DNA of 64,000 nucleotides from VBOC01 sp964512655 (GTDB taxonomy: Bacteria > Bacteroidota > Ignavibacteria > UBA10030 > SZUA-254), in assembly GCA_964512655.1 (NCBI GenBank), contig CAZEJT010000006.1, positions 62,001 through 126,000 of the forward strand, given 5' to 3'. Position numbers and translations under genes: made by a program. The notes beneath the pieces are model-generated. The model ran no database searches. It saw only the letters and a list, made by a program, of their open reading frames with translations, and was not told the origin of the DNA. Of the stretch, positions 1 to 8,072 are shown piece by piece (position 1 is the first letter of the stretch; every line of letters begins with the position of its first letter).

Positions 1-1056
1 TCAATTTGTAAAATTGAGGCCCTGCTGTCCGGAGACGGGCTTGCTCTTTTGAAGACGGAAGTGCGAGTACGCGAGGTCCGTCGCCTCCCTCCCGCGGGGA
101 GTTCGCTTGAGAAATCCTTCCTGTATGAGATAGGGCTCGTACACCTCCTCGATCGTTCCCGCTTCCTCTCCCACGGCGACCGCAAGCGTGCCGACCCCGA
201 CAGGCCCGCCGTTGTATTTTTCGAGGAGGGCAAGGAGGATCCGCTTATCCATCTCGTCGAGTCCGTGGTCGTCGACCTCGAGCATGCGGAGGGAATACTC
301 GGCCACCTCGTGCGTAACGACGCTGTCGCAGTGTTTGAGATTCGATTCCGCCTGCGCGAAGTCCCTGCATCGTTTGAGGAGGCGGTTTGCGATTCTGGGG
401 GTTCCCCTCGAGCGCCGTGCGACCTCCGAGCATCCCGCGGGGTCGAGATCGACCTGGAGGATCGTCGCGGACCGCCTGATGACACTCTCGAGGTCGGGAG
501 CCATGTAGTAATCGAGCCGGTTGGTCACCCCGAACCGGGACCGCAGGGGCGCGGAGAGGAGGCCCGCCCGCGTTGTCGCTCCCACAAGCGTGAAGCGGGG
601 AAGCTTCAACTGCACGCTTCGGGCATTCGGGCCGCTGTCGATAACGATGTCGATCTTGAAATCCTCCATGGCGGAGTACAGATACTCTTCGACGAGGGGA
701 TTGAGCCGGTGGATTTCGTCGATGAAGAGGACATCGCCCGCATTCAGGTTCGTAAGCACTCCCGCGAGATTGTAGGGCTTGTCGATCGCCGGGCCGGAGG
801 TCGCTTTGATCTGGGCGTCCATTTCGTTCGCGATGATATAGGCGAGAGTGGTCTTGCCGAGGCCCGGAGGACCGGTGAGGAGGACATGATCGAGGCTCTC
901 CGAGCGCTTGCGCGCCGCGGAGATAAACACTTTCAGATTGTCGACGATCTTCTTCTGCCCCACGAAGTCGGCAAACTGCAGGGGGCGAAGGGAGTGATCG
1001 AACTCGACTTCGTTCTCGAGGCGTTCCGGAGTGGTCGGATCGGGTCGCAAGGTCAT
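1..1056 (-). CDS. ruvB: Holliday junction branch migration ATPase RuvB
   Basis: RuvB is the hexameric AAA+ motor that, with RuvA, drives branch migration of Holliday junctions in recombinational repair. The 351-residue protein has the normal family length. Walker A GPPGLGKT lies at about residues 62-69, Walker B with FIDEIH at about 111-116, and the GATTRAGLLSAPLRSRFG sensor/arginine-finger region near 160-177; a winged-helix domain forms the C terminus. The ATG at 1056 is the natural start. Its stop codon is at the very first bases of the window, so the gene is complete. It lies downstream of ruvC-ruvA on the same strand, separated by about 230 bases that carry two dispersed repeats, so it may be transcribed separately. 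Confidence 0.97.
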   Translation of the reverse strand: MTLRPDPTTPERLENEVEFDHSLRPLQFADFVGQKKIVDNLKVFISAARKRSESLDHVLLTGPPGLGKTTLAYIIANEMDAQIKATSGPAIDKPYNLAGVLTNLNAGDVLFIDEIHRLNPLVEEYLYSAMEDFKIDIVIDSGPNARSVQLKLPRFTLVGATTRAGLLSAPLRSRFGVTNRLDYYMAPDLESVIRRSATILQVDLDPAGCSEVARRSRGTPRIANRLLKRCRDFAQAESNLKHCDSVVTHEVAEYSLRMLEVDDHGLDEMDKRILLALLEKYNGGPVGVGTLAVAVGEEAGTIEEVYEPYLIQEGFLKRTPRGREATDLAYSHFRLQKSKPVSGQQGLNFTN

Positions 1057-1173
1057 TCGAGTGGGAATTTAGGCAGAATGATTAAGAATTGCAACGGGGG
1101 CGCGGAGCGGCGGAACGAGGGAGGGAGGGTGGAGGCGTCATGGCAAGCCGCTCGTCGGAGCCGACAAGGAGGT

Positions 1174-1197
1174 GCGCGGGCTGAAGCCCGCGGCTAC
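1174..1197. repeat. Dispersed repeat family A, copy 1
   Basis: Short palindrome built on CGGGCTGAAGCCCG followed by CGGCTAC. It belongs to a family with the core GCCGGCTGAAGCCGGC and tail G(C/G)CTAC found in at least seven other intergenic places in this window. Here the core is CGGGC/GCCCG, so both arms changed together and pairing is kept. A family B copy follows 30 bases later. Confidence 0.75.
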
Positions 1198-1226
1198 AAA
1201 AAGGTGGGACGGTCTGATTGGCGGCG

Positions 1227-1254
1227 GGTGTCACGGTATGGACCGTGACAACAG
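1227..1254. repeat. Dispersed repeat family B, copy 1
   Basis: Palindrome with arms GTGTCACGGT and ACCGTGACA around an ATGG loop, nearly identical to copies near 13.5, 32.75 and 38.25-38.33 kb. The last pairing bases are imperfect (GGTG against AACA). It sits between ruvB and ruvA. Confidence 0.8.
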
Positions 1255-1289
1255 TTTTAGGCAGGGTCCGAGGCGCGAGGGCGCCGTGA

Positions 1290-1889
1290 TTACCGGGCGT
1301 GGTGCAGGGCCCGCTTAATCATCTCTTCGACGCTCAACTGCCGGTGATCTGATTCGCGGAGCACCGCCTGAAGGGCCTTCTCGGCGTTGGCGCGGGTGAA
1401 GCCGAGCGACATGAGCGCGACGAGGGCCTCGGAGCGTTCTTTCAACTGGGCGCTTGTCGGGACCCCGCCCGCCTCAGCCGCCTCGGCGCGGGCGACCTTG
1501 TCGCGCAGTTCGAGGATGATCCGCTCGGCGGTTTTTGTTCCGACTCCCGACACCGAGGTAAGCACGGGGAGATTGGCGGACGTGATCGCGCTCTTCAACT
1601 CCGCCGGATTGAGCCCGGAGAGGATTCCCTGGGCCATGCGGGGCCCGATTCCGGAGACAGAAATGAGCAGACGGAAGAGGTCGCGTTCGGCGCGCGTGGC
1701 GAATCCGTAGAGCTGAAGCGCGTCCTCGCGGACGTGGAGATGCGTCAGGATCGTTGCGTCGCCCTCGACGTGCTCGAGGGCCGCGAACGTTGAGAGGGAA
1801 ATGTGGACTGAATATCCGACGCCGCTTACCTCTACAAGGAGTTCGGTCGGGGATTTCTGGAGAAGCCTTCCGGTGAGCTGTGCGATCAT
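1290..1889 (-). CDS. ruvA: Holliday junction branch migration protein RuvA
   Basis: RuvA binds four-way DNA junctions and loads RuvB. The 199-residue product has the normal length: an N-terminal OB fold starting MIAQLTGRLLQKSPTELLV, tandem helix-hairpin-helix motifs (LLISVSGIGPRMAQGILSG near 80 and LTSVSGVGTKTAERIILEL near 115), and a C-terminal UBA-like domain after a flexible linker near 150. The ATG at 1889 was chosen because it matches the family N terminus and overlaps the ruvC stop by four bases (ATGA), the usual sign of translational coupling. A longer upstream reading in this frame runs antisense-like through ruvC and is not credible. Confidence 0.96.
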   Translation of the reverse strand: MIAQLTGRLLQKSPTELLVEVSGVGYSVHISLSTFAALEHVEGDATILTHLHVREDALQLYGFATRAERDLFRLLISVSGIGPRMAQGILSGLNPAELKSAITSANLPVLTSVSGVGTKTAERIILELRDKVARAEAAEAGGVPTSAQLKERSEALVALMSLGFTRANAEKALQAVLRESDHRQLSVEEMIKRALHHAR

Positions 1890-2482
1890 CGCCTGGGGGA
1901 CCGCCGGGAGCCGGCGACTCGTTCGGGATGGGCGGCGACGAAGGTTTTCCAGCTGGCGGAAGCAGAACGCCGGGTTCCGGAGCGGCCGGCCCGGGAGCCT
2001 TGGGACTCCGCACGCGAATGCCGGTTCACATGGCACATCGCCACGGCGAGCGCGTCCGTTACGTCGTATTCTGCGGAGGACGACTTGAGATTGAGGAGAA
2101 CGCGAACCATGTACTGCACCTGCTCCTTGGAGGCCGAACCGTTCCCGACGATCGCCCGCTTCACCTCGCGGGGGGAATACTCCCGGGTGGGAATCTCTCT
2201 CGAGACGGCTGCAAGCAGGGCGACCCCCCTGGCCTGCCCGAGCTTCAGCGCCGACTGCGCATTCTTGCCGTGGAAGGCGGTCTCGATCGCGAATTCGTCG
2301 GGGCGGTGCCTGGAAATGACCGTGCTGAGCGTTTCGAAGATGCGCCTGAGGCGCAGCGGCATGGAGCTTCTCGCGTCGCTCCTGATGCAACCTGATGCGA
2401 GGACCCGGATGCCTCCGTTCCGATTCTCGATGAGTCCATACCCCGTGGCGAGGGTCCCGGGGTCGACGCCGAGGACGATCAT
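1886..2482 (-). CDS. ruvC: Holliday junction resolvase RuvC
   Basis: RuvC cuts Holliday junctions symmetrically. The RNase H-like fold shows the acidic residues expected for catalysis: D7 in VDPG, E67 in FAIETAF, and D140 and D143 in EYDVTDALA. The 198-residue protein is slightly longer than usual because of an Arg/Ser-rich tail after about residue 155, whose sequence looks unconserved. It is followed with a four-base overlap by ruvA and preceded by yebC with an eight-base gap, so recJ-yebC-ruvC-ruvA form a probable operon of repair genes. Confidence 0.95.
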   Translation of the reverse strand: MIVLGVDPGTLATGYGLIENRNGGIRVLASGCIRSDARSSMPLRLRRIFETLSTVISRHRPDEFAIETAFHGKNAQSALKLGQARGVALLAAVSREIPTREYSPREVKRAIVGNGSASKEQVQYMVRVLLNLKSSSAEYDVTDALAVAMCHVNRHSRAESQGSRAGRSGTRRSASASWKTFVAAHPERVAGSRRSPRR

Positions 2483-2490
2483 CTGTCGCG

Positions 2491-3240
2491 TCAGGCGTTG
2501 AAGGAGGCGAGGACTTTCTCGTCGATATCGAAATTGGCGTAGACGTGCTGGACGTCGTCATGCTCCTCGAGGGCTTCGACGAGTTTCAGCACTCCTTCCG
2601 CGTCCTTCCCGGCGACCCTAACAGTATTTTCCGGGAGGAGCTGAACTTCCGCATTCTCGACCTTGACCTGCTTCGATTCGAGCGTCTGCCTGACGGACTC
2701 CAGGGAGTCGGGCGAAGTCGTGATCTCGAAGAATTCATCGTCGGACGTCATGTCGTCCGCCCCGGCTTCGAGGATGATTCCCAGAAGAGACTCCTCGTCG
2801 GAGGCCGATTTGGGGACCTGTATAATCCCCCTTTTGTGGAACATCCATGCCACGGTGTTGGAGGCGCCGAGCTTGCCGTTGTTTCGCTCGAGAAGGTGCC
2901 TGAGCTCGGAGACGGTGCGGTTCTTGTTGTCGGTCACCGACTCGATAATGAGCGCCACGCCGCCCGGCCCGTACCCTTCATAGGTGACGTCCTCGTAGGT
3001 CACGCCTGGAAGCTCGCCGGTGCCTTTCTGGATCGCCCGCTTGATGTTGTCGGAGGGCATGTTGCTCGCCTTTGCCTTGTCGACGGCGAGGCGGAGGCGC
3101 GGATTGCCCTTCGGGTCGCCTCCTCCCATGCGCGCTGCGATGATAATCTCCTTGATGATCTGCGTGAAGGCCTTGCCGCGCTTGGCGTCGGTGACGGCTT
3201 TCTTCCGCTTGATCGTCGCCCATTTCGAGTGTCCGGACAT
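2491..3240 (-). CDS. yebC: YebC/PmpR-family protein (TACO1 family)
   Basis: This family was named as DNA-binding regulators. Recent work on family members links them to relief of ribosome stalling and to mitochondrial translation activation (TACO1), so the role here is best given as translation-associated. The 249 residues include the hallmark N terminus MSGHSKWATIKRKKAVTDAK, then the GGGDPKGNPRLRLAVDKAK block and DNIKRAIQKGTGE. The start is unambiguous. It lies two bases after recJ and eight before ruvC, and the ruvC neighbourhood is a common place for yebC. Confidence 0.95.
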   Translation of the reverse strand: MSGHSKWATIKRKKAVTDAKRGKAFTQIIKEIIIAARMGGGDPKGNPRLRLAVDKAKASNMPSDNIKRAIQKGTGELPGVTYEDVTYEGYGPGGVALIIESVTDNKNRTVSELRHLLERNNGKLGASNTVAWMFHKRGIIQVPKSASDEESLLGIILEAGADDMTSDDEFFEITTSPDSLESVRQTLESKQVKVENAEVQLLPENTVRVAGKDAEGVLKLVEALEEHDDVQHVYANFDIDEKVLASFNA

Positions 3241-3242
3241 GG

Positions 3243-4988
3243 TCAGTTTTCCTCTTTATGCTGCCTGAGATCTTTGAGTTTCAATTGGGGGAATACCTCC
3301 GCGCCTCCGGGGACGCCGGCTCCCGGGGCGAGCCACTCGTGCTCGTCGACGGAGAAAACGAGGTCGAGAGCCTTGCCGTTGTTCCGGACTTCGCCCATCA
3401 TCGAACCGAGGCCGAAGCCGATCGTGTCGAGCACCTGGCCTTCCTGGCGAACCTTGAAGCGGAGATGGTCCTTGCCCACGATCCGGGGGGTTCCGACGAC
3501 CTCGACCTTCCGCGCGAGAAAAATCGGCCTCATATTGCCGGGGCCGTAGGGAGCGAACTCCTTCAGAATGCGGAGGAACCGCGGAGCAAGGTCTTTCAGC
3601 GCTATCTCGCTGTCGATTTTCAGCTCGGGGGTCTTCACGTCGCTCGACATCAGCTCGTCAACGGCGGTGTTGAACGCCTTGCGGAATTCGTCGACCCGGT
3701 CGAGCTCGACGGCGAGCCCCGCGGCGTATTTATGTCCGCCGAACTGAATCAGTTTGTCCTCGACCCTCTTCAGGGCCTGGTGAATATCGAAGCCGACGAT
3801 GCTGCGGGCCGATCCCCGGGCAACGCCGTCGATGGTGGTCATCATGATGGTCGGACGGTAGTACTTCTCCACGAGGCGGGAAGCCACGATCCCGATCACG
3901 CCCGGATGCCACTCCTCATGGTGCAGTACGATTGCGGGGTCGCTCTCCACGTCGAGAAGGTTTTCCACCAGTTCCTGCGCCTTGGTGAACGTGTCCTCAT
4001 CGATCCGGCGCCGGTTCCGGTTTTCCTCCTCGAACACCAGCGCAAGCTTCGTGGCGGCGTCGTTGTCCTCCTCCGTGAGAAGCTCCACCGCCCTGGACGC
4101 ATCACCCATTCTCCCCACCGCGTTGATGCGCGGGGCAAGGACGAACACGATCTGACCGGTGGTGATCTTGCCCGCCTGCGTTCCCGAGCTGTTGATCAGC
4201 GCGCGGAGCCCCGCGCGGGGCGACGCGTTAATCCGCTCGAGGCCGATCTTGGTGAGAATGCGGTTTTCGCCGACCAGAGGCACGATGTCGGCGGTGGTCG
4301 CCATCGTGGCGAGATCGACGTATTCGTAGACGCTTTCCTCGTCGTTCCGGCGTCTGGCCAGGCCCTGCAGCAGCTTGAATCCCACCCCGCAGCCGCAGAG
4401 GTATTTGAAGGGATAATGGCATTCGGGCTTCAGAGGATCGAGCACGGCGGCGGCTCTCGGAATCTCTTCGGTGGGCTCGTGATGGTCGCAGATGATCACG
4501 TCGATCCCCTTCGACCGGGCGTATTCGACCTGCTGGATCGCCGTGATCCCGCAGTCGACCGCCACGAGGAGCGTCACCCCGAACTCCTTCCCGCGATCGA
4601 TCCCCGTCGCAGAGATCCCGTACCCCTCCGTAATCCGGTTCGGGATGTGGAAGATCGTCTCGAGGCCGAGCTTTCTGAAATAGAGATAGAGCATCGCGGC
4701 GCTGTTGGTGCCGTCGACATCGTAGTCGCCGAAGACGAGCACCCGCTCTTTTTTCCCGATCGCGCTCATGATGCGCGCGACTGCCGCCTCCATGCCGTCC
4801 ATCAGGAACGGGTCGTGTAGGTCTGCGAGCCGCGGGCGGAAAAACTCCCGCGCCTTGTCGTAGGTGGAAATGCCGCGGTTGATCAGCACGCGGGCGAGGA
4901 TGGGGGAGACATTGATTTCCTTCGCCAGGGTCGCCTCGAGCTGAGGGTCCGGCGAGGGGGCCATTGTCCAGCGGTATTGTCGTTTCAT
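3243..4988 (-). CDS. recJ: Single-stranded-DNA-specific exonuclease RecJ
   Basis: RecJ is a 5'-3' single-strand exonuclease of the DHH superfamily used in recombination and mismatch repair. Key motifs are FGDYDVDGT at about 87-94, DCG near 145-147 and DHH at about 168-170; the DHHA1 region and C-terminal OB fold follow, giving 581 residues. The start at 4988 (MKRQYRW) is preferred; an in-frame upstream extension would enter the RNase P RNA gene. The start lies only 24 bases after the RNase P RNA 3' end. It probably leads the recJ-yebC-ruvC-ruvA operon. Confidence 0.95.
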   Translation of the reverse strand: MKRQYRWTMAPSPDPQLEATLAKEINVSPILARVLINRGISTYDKAREFFRPRLADLHDPFLMDGMEAAVARIMSAIGKKERVLVFGDYDVDGTNSAAMLYLYFRKLGLETIFHIPNRITEGYGISATGIDRGKEFGVTLLVAVDCGITAIQQVEYARSKGIDVIICDHHEPTEEIPRAAAVLDPLKPECHYPFKYLCGCGVGFKLLQGLARRRNDEESVYEYVDLATMATTADIVPLVGENRILTKIGLERINASPRAGLRALINSSGTQAGKITTGQIVFVLAPRINAVGRMGDASRAVELLTEEDNDAATKLALVFEEENRNRRRIDEDTFTKAQELVENLLDVESDPAIVLHHEEWHPGVIGIVASRLVEKYYRPTIMMTTIDGVARGSARSIVGFDIHQALKRVEDKLIQFGGHKYAAGLAVELDRVDEFRKAFNTAVDELMSSDVKTPELKIDSEIALKDLAPRFLRILKEFAPYGPGNMRPIFLARKVEVVGTPRIVGKDHLRFKVRQEGQVLDTIGFGLGSMMGEVRNNGKALDLVFSVDEHEWLAPGAGVPGGAEVFPQLKLKDLRQHKEEN

Positions 4989-5012
4989 GGAAGATCGTGT
5001 CCGAAAAAAGGA

Positions 5013-5446
5013 CCGCGCGTCTGTAAGCCGAATTCTGTTCCCGTCCGCGCCGAAGCGCGGCCGGACCGCAACCATTTATCTGGGCGACCTACCCGTCCTG
5101 CAGCCGCGCCAAGGCGCGGCACCGAGCGGACAACCCGGCCCCTGAGGGGACAGAACTTACATGGTCTTGCTCCGAGCAGGGTTTGTCGTGCCGCCCCCAT
5201 TGCTGGAGGCGCGGTGAGCTCTTACCTTCCGGCGCGGCCCGAAGGCCGCGCAAGATCCCCGCCAGTGACGAGGACGCCTTTTCACCCTTATGGCGCGTGA
5301 GCGCCACGGTATCTTTTCTGTGACACTATCCGTTGCCGCCGCCTTTCGGAGACGGCACCCCCGCTTTCGCGGGGTGCTCTGTCCTGCGGAGTTCGGACTT
5401 TCCTTCCCGCGGAACAATAATGGCGGGACGGTTGCGCGACGCGCAG
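5013..5446 (-). ncRNA. rnpB: RNase P RNA (bacterial type A)
   Basis: This is the catalytic RNA of ribonuclease P, which matures tRNA 5' ends. On the minus strand the conserved 5' block GAGGAAAGTCCGAAC is recognisable as GAAGGAAAGTCCGAACTCC near 5390-5410. The ACAGAA/AGATAAATGGTT blocks near 5070-5090 and the 3' block GAACAGAATTCGGCTTAC near 5023-5040 are also present. The ends were set by a nine-base-pair P1 helix: bases 5438-5446 pair with 5013-5021 (one G-U). Length about 434 bases. A run of six U follows P1 directly (5004-5009) and could end transcription before recJ. Confidence 0.95.
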
Positions 5447-5526
5447 TTCCGTTCGGTTCCTTCCGTGTCTGGTGAGAGAACGATTGCCCGGTCGCGTCCC
5501 CGTCTAAGGGGTCCCCGGACGGTTAA

Positions 5527-5943
5527 TTACACTTTGAGCGCATGCCGGCCGTCGATGCCCGCGTTTGCGAGCTCGTCGGCGTCCCGGTTCTTCTCGCGCT
5601 CGACGTGAACAATCTCGAACGCGAAGGGAGCCGATTTAATCAGCCGGCTGGCCTCGATGAAATAGCGCCGCAGACCCTGGTCCTTCACGCGGTACTCGCC
5701 GCGGAGCTGGCGGACCATGAGCTCGCTGTCGGAGTGGACAACGAGCCTGCTGCAGCCGAGCGCAATGGCTTTTTTCAGGCAGACGAGCAGCGCCTGGTAT
5801 TCGGCGGCGTTGTTCGTCGCCTTGCCGATGTAGCCGGATCCCGAGTAGACGACCTCTCCCTCTTCGTTCCTCAGGATCACCCCGATGCCGCTCTCCCCGG
5901 GATTCCCCCGGGAGGCACCGTCGGTGTTGGCGATCAATGTCAC
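5527..5943 (-). CDS. Ribonuclease HI family protein
   Basis: RNase H fold nuclease acting on RNA in RNA-DNA hybrids. The 138 residues start with TLIANTDGASRGNPG, where the D of NTDGA is the first catalytic Asp. They continue with NNAAEYQALL (catalytic Glu near 48), HSDSELMV (Asp near 72) and REKNRDADELAN (final Asp near 122). This is the short reverse-transcriptase-like RNase HI type common in Bacteroidota and Firmicutes rather than the classical E. coli form. The start codon is GTG and overlaps the preceding gene stop by four bases, so it is the last gene of a coupled NIF3, zinc-ribbon, RNase H operon. Confidence 0.93.
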   Translation of the reverse strand: MTLIANTDGASRGNPGESGIGVILRNEEGEVVYSGSGYIGKATNNAAEYQALLVCLKKAIALGCSRLVVHSDSELMVRQLRGEYRVKDQGLRRYFIEASRLIKSAPFAFEIVHVEREKNRDADELANAGIDGRHALKV

Positions 5944-6686
5944 GTGAGGGTCGGGCTCGTCTCGACGATGTTGTCCGAGACGAGGATGCGACCGCAGTGC
6001 TCACACTGGTAAATTCTCGAGTTCTGCCGGATCTCCAGGATCCTCTGGGGAGGAACGCGGTTGTAGCAGCCGCCGCAGGCGCCGCGCTTGACCGCTACGA
6101 CCGCCTGGCCTCCCTTGGCCCTCCTGATTCGCTCATAGCGCTCCATCTCCGAATCGTCCACGCGAACGAGAATTTTCTCCCTCTCGTGCTGGAGCTTCAG
6201 CTCCTCCTTCTCGTGCTCCTTGTTGACCTCGCGAAGCTCCTTCTGCTTCTCGGAAAGCTCGGCGCCGGCTTCCTCGAGCTGGGCGTTCGCCGCCTCGATG
6301 TCCGATTTCAGAAGCTGCATCTTCCCCTCGAACAGCTCCATATCCTTTTCCAGTTTCTTCGACCTGGCTTCGGCCGCCTCGATCTCCCTCGTCAGCGCGT
6401 CGTACTGCTTGTTCGACTTGACCTGAAGCTGCTGCGACTTGTACTTCTCAACCTTCTCCGCGGAGTCGAGGATCCCCACGTCGGCGGCGTCGCGGTCGAT
6501 TTTCGCCTGCTTCATGGCGTCGGACAGCTCTTTCGCCTTCGCCTTGAGACCGCCGACCTTTTCCTGAAGCCCCGCAACGATCGACGGCAGGTCGCCCTTC
6601 AGGTCCTGCACCTCCTGCAGCTGCGAATCCACCTGCTGGAGGGCATACAAATATTTCAGTTTGTCTTCCACGCTGAGTTCCTTCAT
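5940..6686 (-). CDS. Coiled-coil protein with C-terminal C4 zinc ribbon (CT398-like)
   Basis: Residues 1 to about 175 form a long charged antiparallel coiled coil (repeated KAKELSDAMKQAK, EKDMELFEGKMQLLK stretches). The C terminus has a treble-clef zinc site: CGGCYNRVPPQ followed by YQCEHCGRILV. This is the zf-RING_7/CT398 architecture, found next to nif3 in many bacteria; members have been linked to secretion or flagellar sigma factors in a few species, but no general function is known. The start at 6686 is inside the NIF3 stop (ATGA overlap). Length 248 residues, as expected. Cytoplasmic. Confidence 0.9.
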   Translation of the reverse strand: MKELSVEDKLKYLYALQQVDSQLQEVQDLKGDLPSIVAGLQEKVGGLKAKAKELSDAMKQAKIDRDAADVGILDSAEKVEKYKSQQLQVKSNKQYDALTREIEAAEARSKKLEKDMELFEGKMQLLKSDIEAANAQLEEAGAELSEKQKELREVNKEHEKEELKLQHEREKILVRVDDSEMERYERIRRAKGGQAVVAVKRGACGGCYNRVPPQRILEIRQNSRIYQCEHCGRILVSDNIVETSPTLT

Positions 6687-7795
6687 GACATGTAATACTG
6701 TACGAAATTTTTCATTCGCCGTGATGGCAATACTTTCACACTCTCTTTTCTGCCGCGGACGCTCGACTGCAGGCGCTCGACGATGCGGGGGATGACCGGC
6801 TCTTCCGTCTCGAAATGTCCCGCGTCGATAAGCGCCAGGCGGCCGTCGCACTCCTGGAACTGATGATACGAGAGATCCGCGGTGACGAAGGCGTCGGCGC
6901 CGAGGCGGATCGCCGCCGCCATCAGACCCGAGCCGCTTCCGCCGCATGCCGCGACGCGCCGGATCGACCTTTTCGGAGTCCCGGAATACCTGACCCGAGG
7001 AACGCGCAGGCTGCGCTTCACATGGGCAAGGAATTTTGCGAGGGGCATCGCTTCTGCGAGATCTCCGATCACTCCGAGGCCGGCGGCTCCGCCGGGGTTC
7101 GACAAGTCATACGCGTCGTACGCAACTTCCTCGTAGGGGTGGGCCTTCCTCATCGCCGCAACCACTTCGTGGAGCCGCCATGACGGAAGGATCATCTCCA
7201 GCCGGATCTCATCGGCCTTCTCGAGCCGGCCCGCGGCGCCCTTGTACGGTTTTGCGCCGGCCGCGGGCTTGAACGTGCCCGTCCCTCCGACTCTGAAAGA
7301 GCACATCTCATACTTGCCGATTCTTCCCGCGCCTGCGGCGGCCATCGCAGCCATCACCGCATCCACATGGCCGGCCGGAACGAAGACTGCAATCTTTTTC
7401 ATCCCCCGGCGGTCCTGCTCGAGGAACTCGGGGTCCCGCAATCCGAGCCGCCCGGCGAGAGCAAAACTGACCCCTTCGCGTGCAGCATCGAGGTTTGTAT
7501 GAGCCGAGTAGAGGGCGATGCCGCTTTCCGCTAGCCGGTACACCAGCCGCCCGACCCTGTCGTCGAGCGTGACGGACCGCGCGGGATGGAAGAGCAGCGG
7601 ATGATGACTGACGATCAAATCGACCTTCTTTTCGCGCGCTTCCGCAAGGACGTCGTCGGTGACGTCGAGAGCGACGAGGATTGTCCGGACGCGCCTCGCC
7701 ATCGACCCCACCTGGAGACCGACATTATCGCGCTCCCACGCTGTTTCCTTCGGCGCCCATGCATCGAGGATGTCGTGGACATCGCGAACGGTCAT
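6683..7795 (-). CDS. NIF3/YqfO-type dinuclear metal protein
   Basis: NIF3-family proteins are hexameric toroids with a two-metal site; annotation as GTP cyclohydrolase type 2 homologue rests on weak data. Metal ligands visible are H64-H65 in IVSHHPLLFH, H99 and D103 in SAHTNLDAA, and a C-terminal HFETE block. An inserted CutA-like domain lies at about 125-230, which makes this the long (YqfO, 370-residue) form. The ATG at 7795 lacks a clear Shine-Dalgarno and comes only 20 bases after a terminator-like hairpin, so expression may depend on read-through. It heads a three-gene coupled operon. Confidence 0.92.
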   Translation of the reverse strand: MTVRDVHDILDAWAPKETAWERDNVGLQVGSMARRVRTILVALDVTDDVLAEAREKKVDLIVSHHPLLFHPARSVTLDDRVGRLVYRLAESGIALYSAHTNLDAAREGVSFALAGRLGLRDPEFLEQDRRGMKKIAVFVPAGHVDAVMAAMAAAGAGRIGKYEMCSFRVGGTGTFKPAAGAKPYKGAAGRLEKADEIRLEMILPSWRLHEVVAAMRKAHPYEEVAYDAYDLSNPGGAAGLGVIGDLAEAMPLAKFLAHVKRSLRVPRVRYSGTPKRSIRRVAACGGSGSGLMAAAIRLGADAFVTADLSYHQFQECDGRLALIDAGHFETEEPVIPRIVERLQSSVRGRKESVKVLPSRRMKNFVQYYMS

Positions 7796-7814
7796 GCACG
7801 CAGCCGGCTATGGC

Positions 7815-7844
7815 AAAAAAAATGTCCCGTCATCTGGCGGGACA
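7815..7844 (-). terminator. Rho-independent terminator in the NIF3 leader
   Basis: On the minus strand TGTCCCG (7838-7844) pairs perfectly with CGGGACA (7823-7829) around an eight-base loop and is followed directly by eight U residues (7815-7822). It lies between the promoter at 7986-8014 and the NIF3 start, so it either ends a small RNA or works as an attenuator for the NIF3 operon. Confidence 0.85.
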
Positions 7845-7886
7845 ATCTGAGCGGTTTCTATGGTCGAGGTTGTCATCTCCCGGTTT

Positions 7887-7976
7887 TCAGCGACGGTGGG
7901 ATTTCCAGTCTTTTTTGCGGGAGAGCAACCTGTTTGACATCGGCCGCGGCAGGACGTATCGTGAGCCGGCTTTCAT
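7887..7976 (-). CDS. Possible 29-codon basic leader peptide before NIF3
   Basis: The reading frame begins ATG AAA GCC GGC and ends TGA after 29 residues; ten are Lys or Arg (MKAGSRYVLPRPMSNRLLSR, then KKDWKSHRR). There is no Shine-Dalgarno, but the promoter upstream would start transcription about three bases before the ATG, so it would be read as a leaderless mRNA. Downstream RNA can fold through AGGTTG with CAACCT and CTCCCG with CGGGAG, followed by the terminator. Coding status is only a suggestion; the stretch could equally be a non-coding small RNA or leader. Confidence 0.3.
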   Translation of the reverse strand: MKAGSRYVLPRPMSNRLLSRKKDWKSHRR

Positions 7977-7985
7977 TACTGAATA

Positions 7986-8014
7986 AATATAGAAATTTCC
8001 CCCCAAACAATCAA
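7986..8014 (-). promoter_or_regulatory. Promoter of the NIF3 operon leader
   Basis: On the minus strand TTGATT (8009-8014), a 17-base spacer and TATATT (7986-7991). Predicted start about 7979. It matches the promoter pattern seen repeatedly in this window. Confidence 0.65.
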
Positions 8015-8049
8015 GCGCGGTGCCACCCCAGTTCTGGGACGGACGTTAA

Positions 8050-8072
8050 CGCCGGCTAAGGCCGGCGCCTAC
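8050..8072. repeat. Dispersed repeat family A, copy 2
   Basis: CGCCGGCTAAGGCCGGCGCCTAC. Its terminal CTA, read on the minus strand, is the TAG stop codon of the REC-HisKA gene, so the repeat abuts and closes the coding region. Confidence 0.8.

Noticed and set aside
49..1248. 399-codon open frame on the plus strand opposite ruvB
   Set aside because: Antisense shadow of a GC-rich gene; the translation has no family character and ruvB is certain.
8016..8029. GGGGTGGCACCGCG on the minus strand, very like the T-box consensus
   Set aside because: It lies immediately upstream of the -35 of the NIF3 promoter, so it would not be in the transcript; the matching CGTCCC is on the wrong side, and no Stem I specifier structure or tRNA synthetase gene is present.
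6815..8059. Several plus-strand open frames opposite NIF3 and its leader
   Set aside because: They lie opposite a certain gene or on its regulatory leader and have no recognisable domains.
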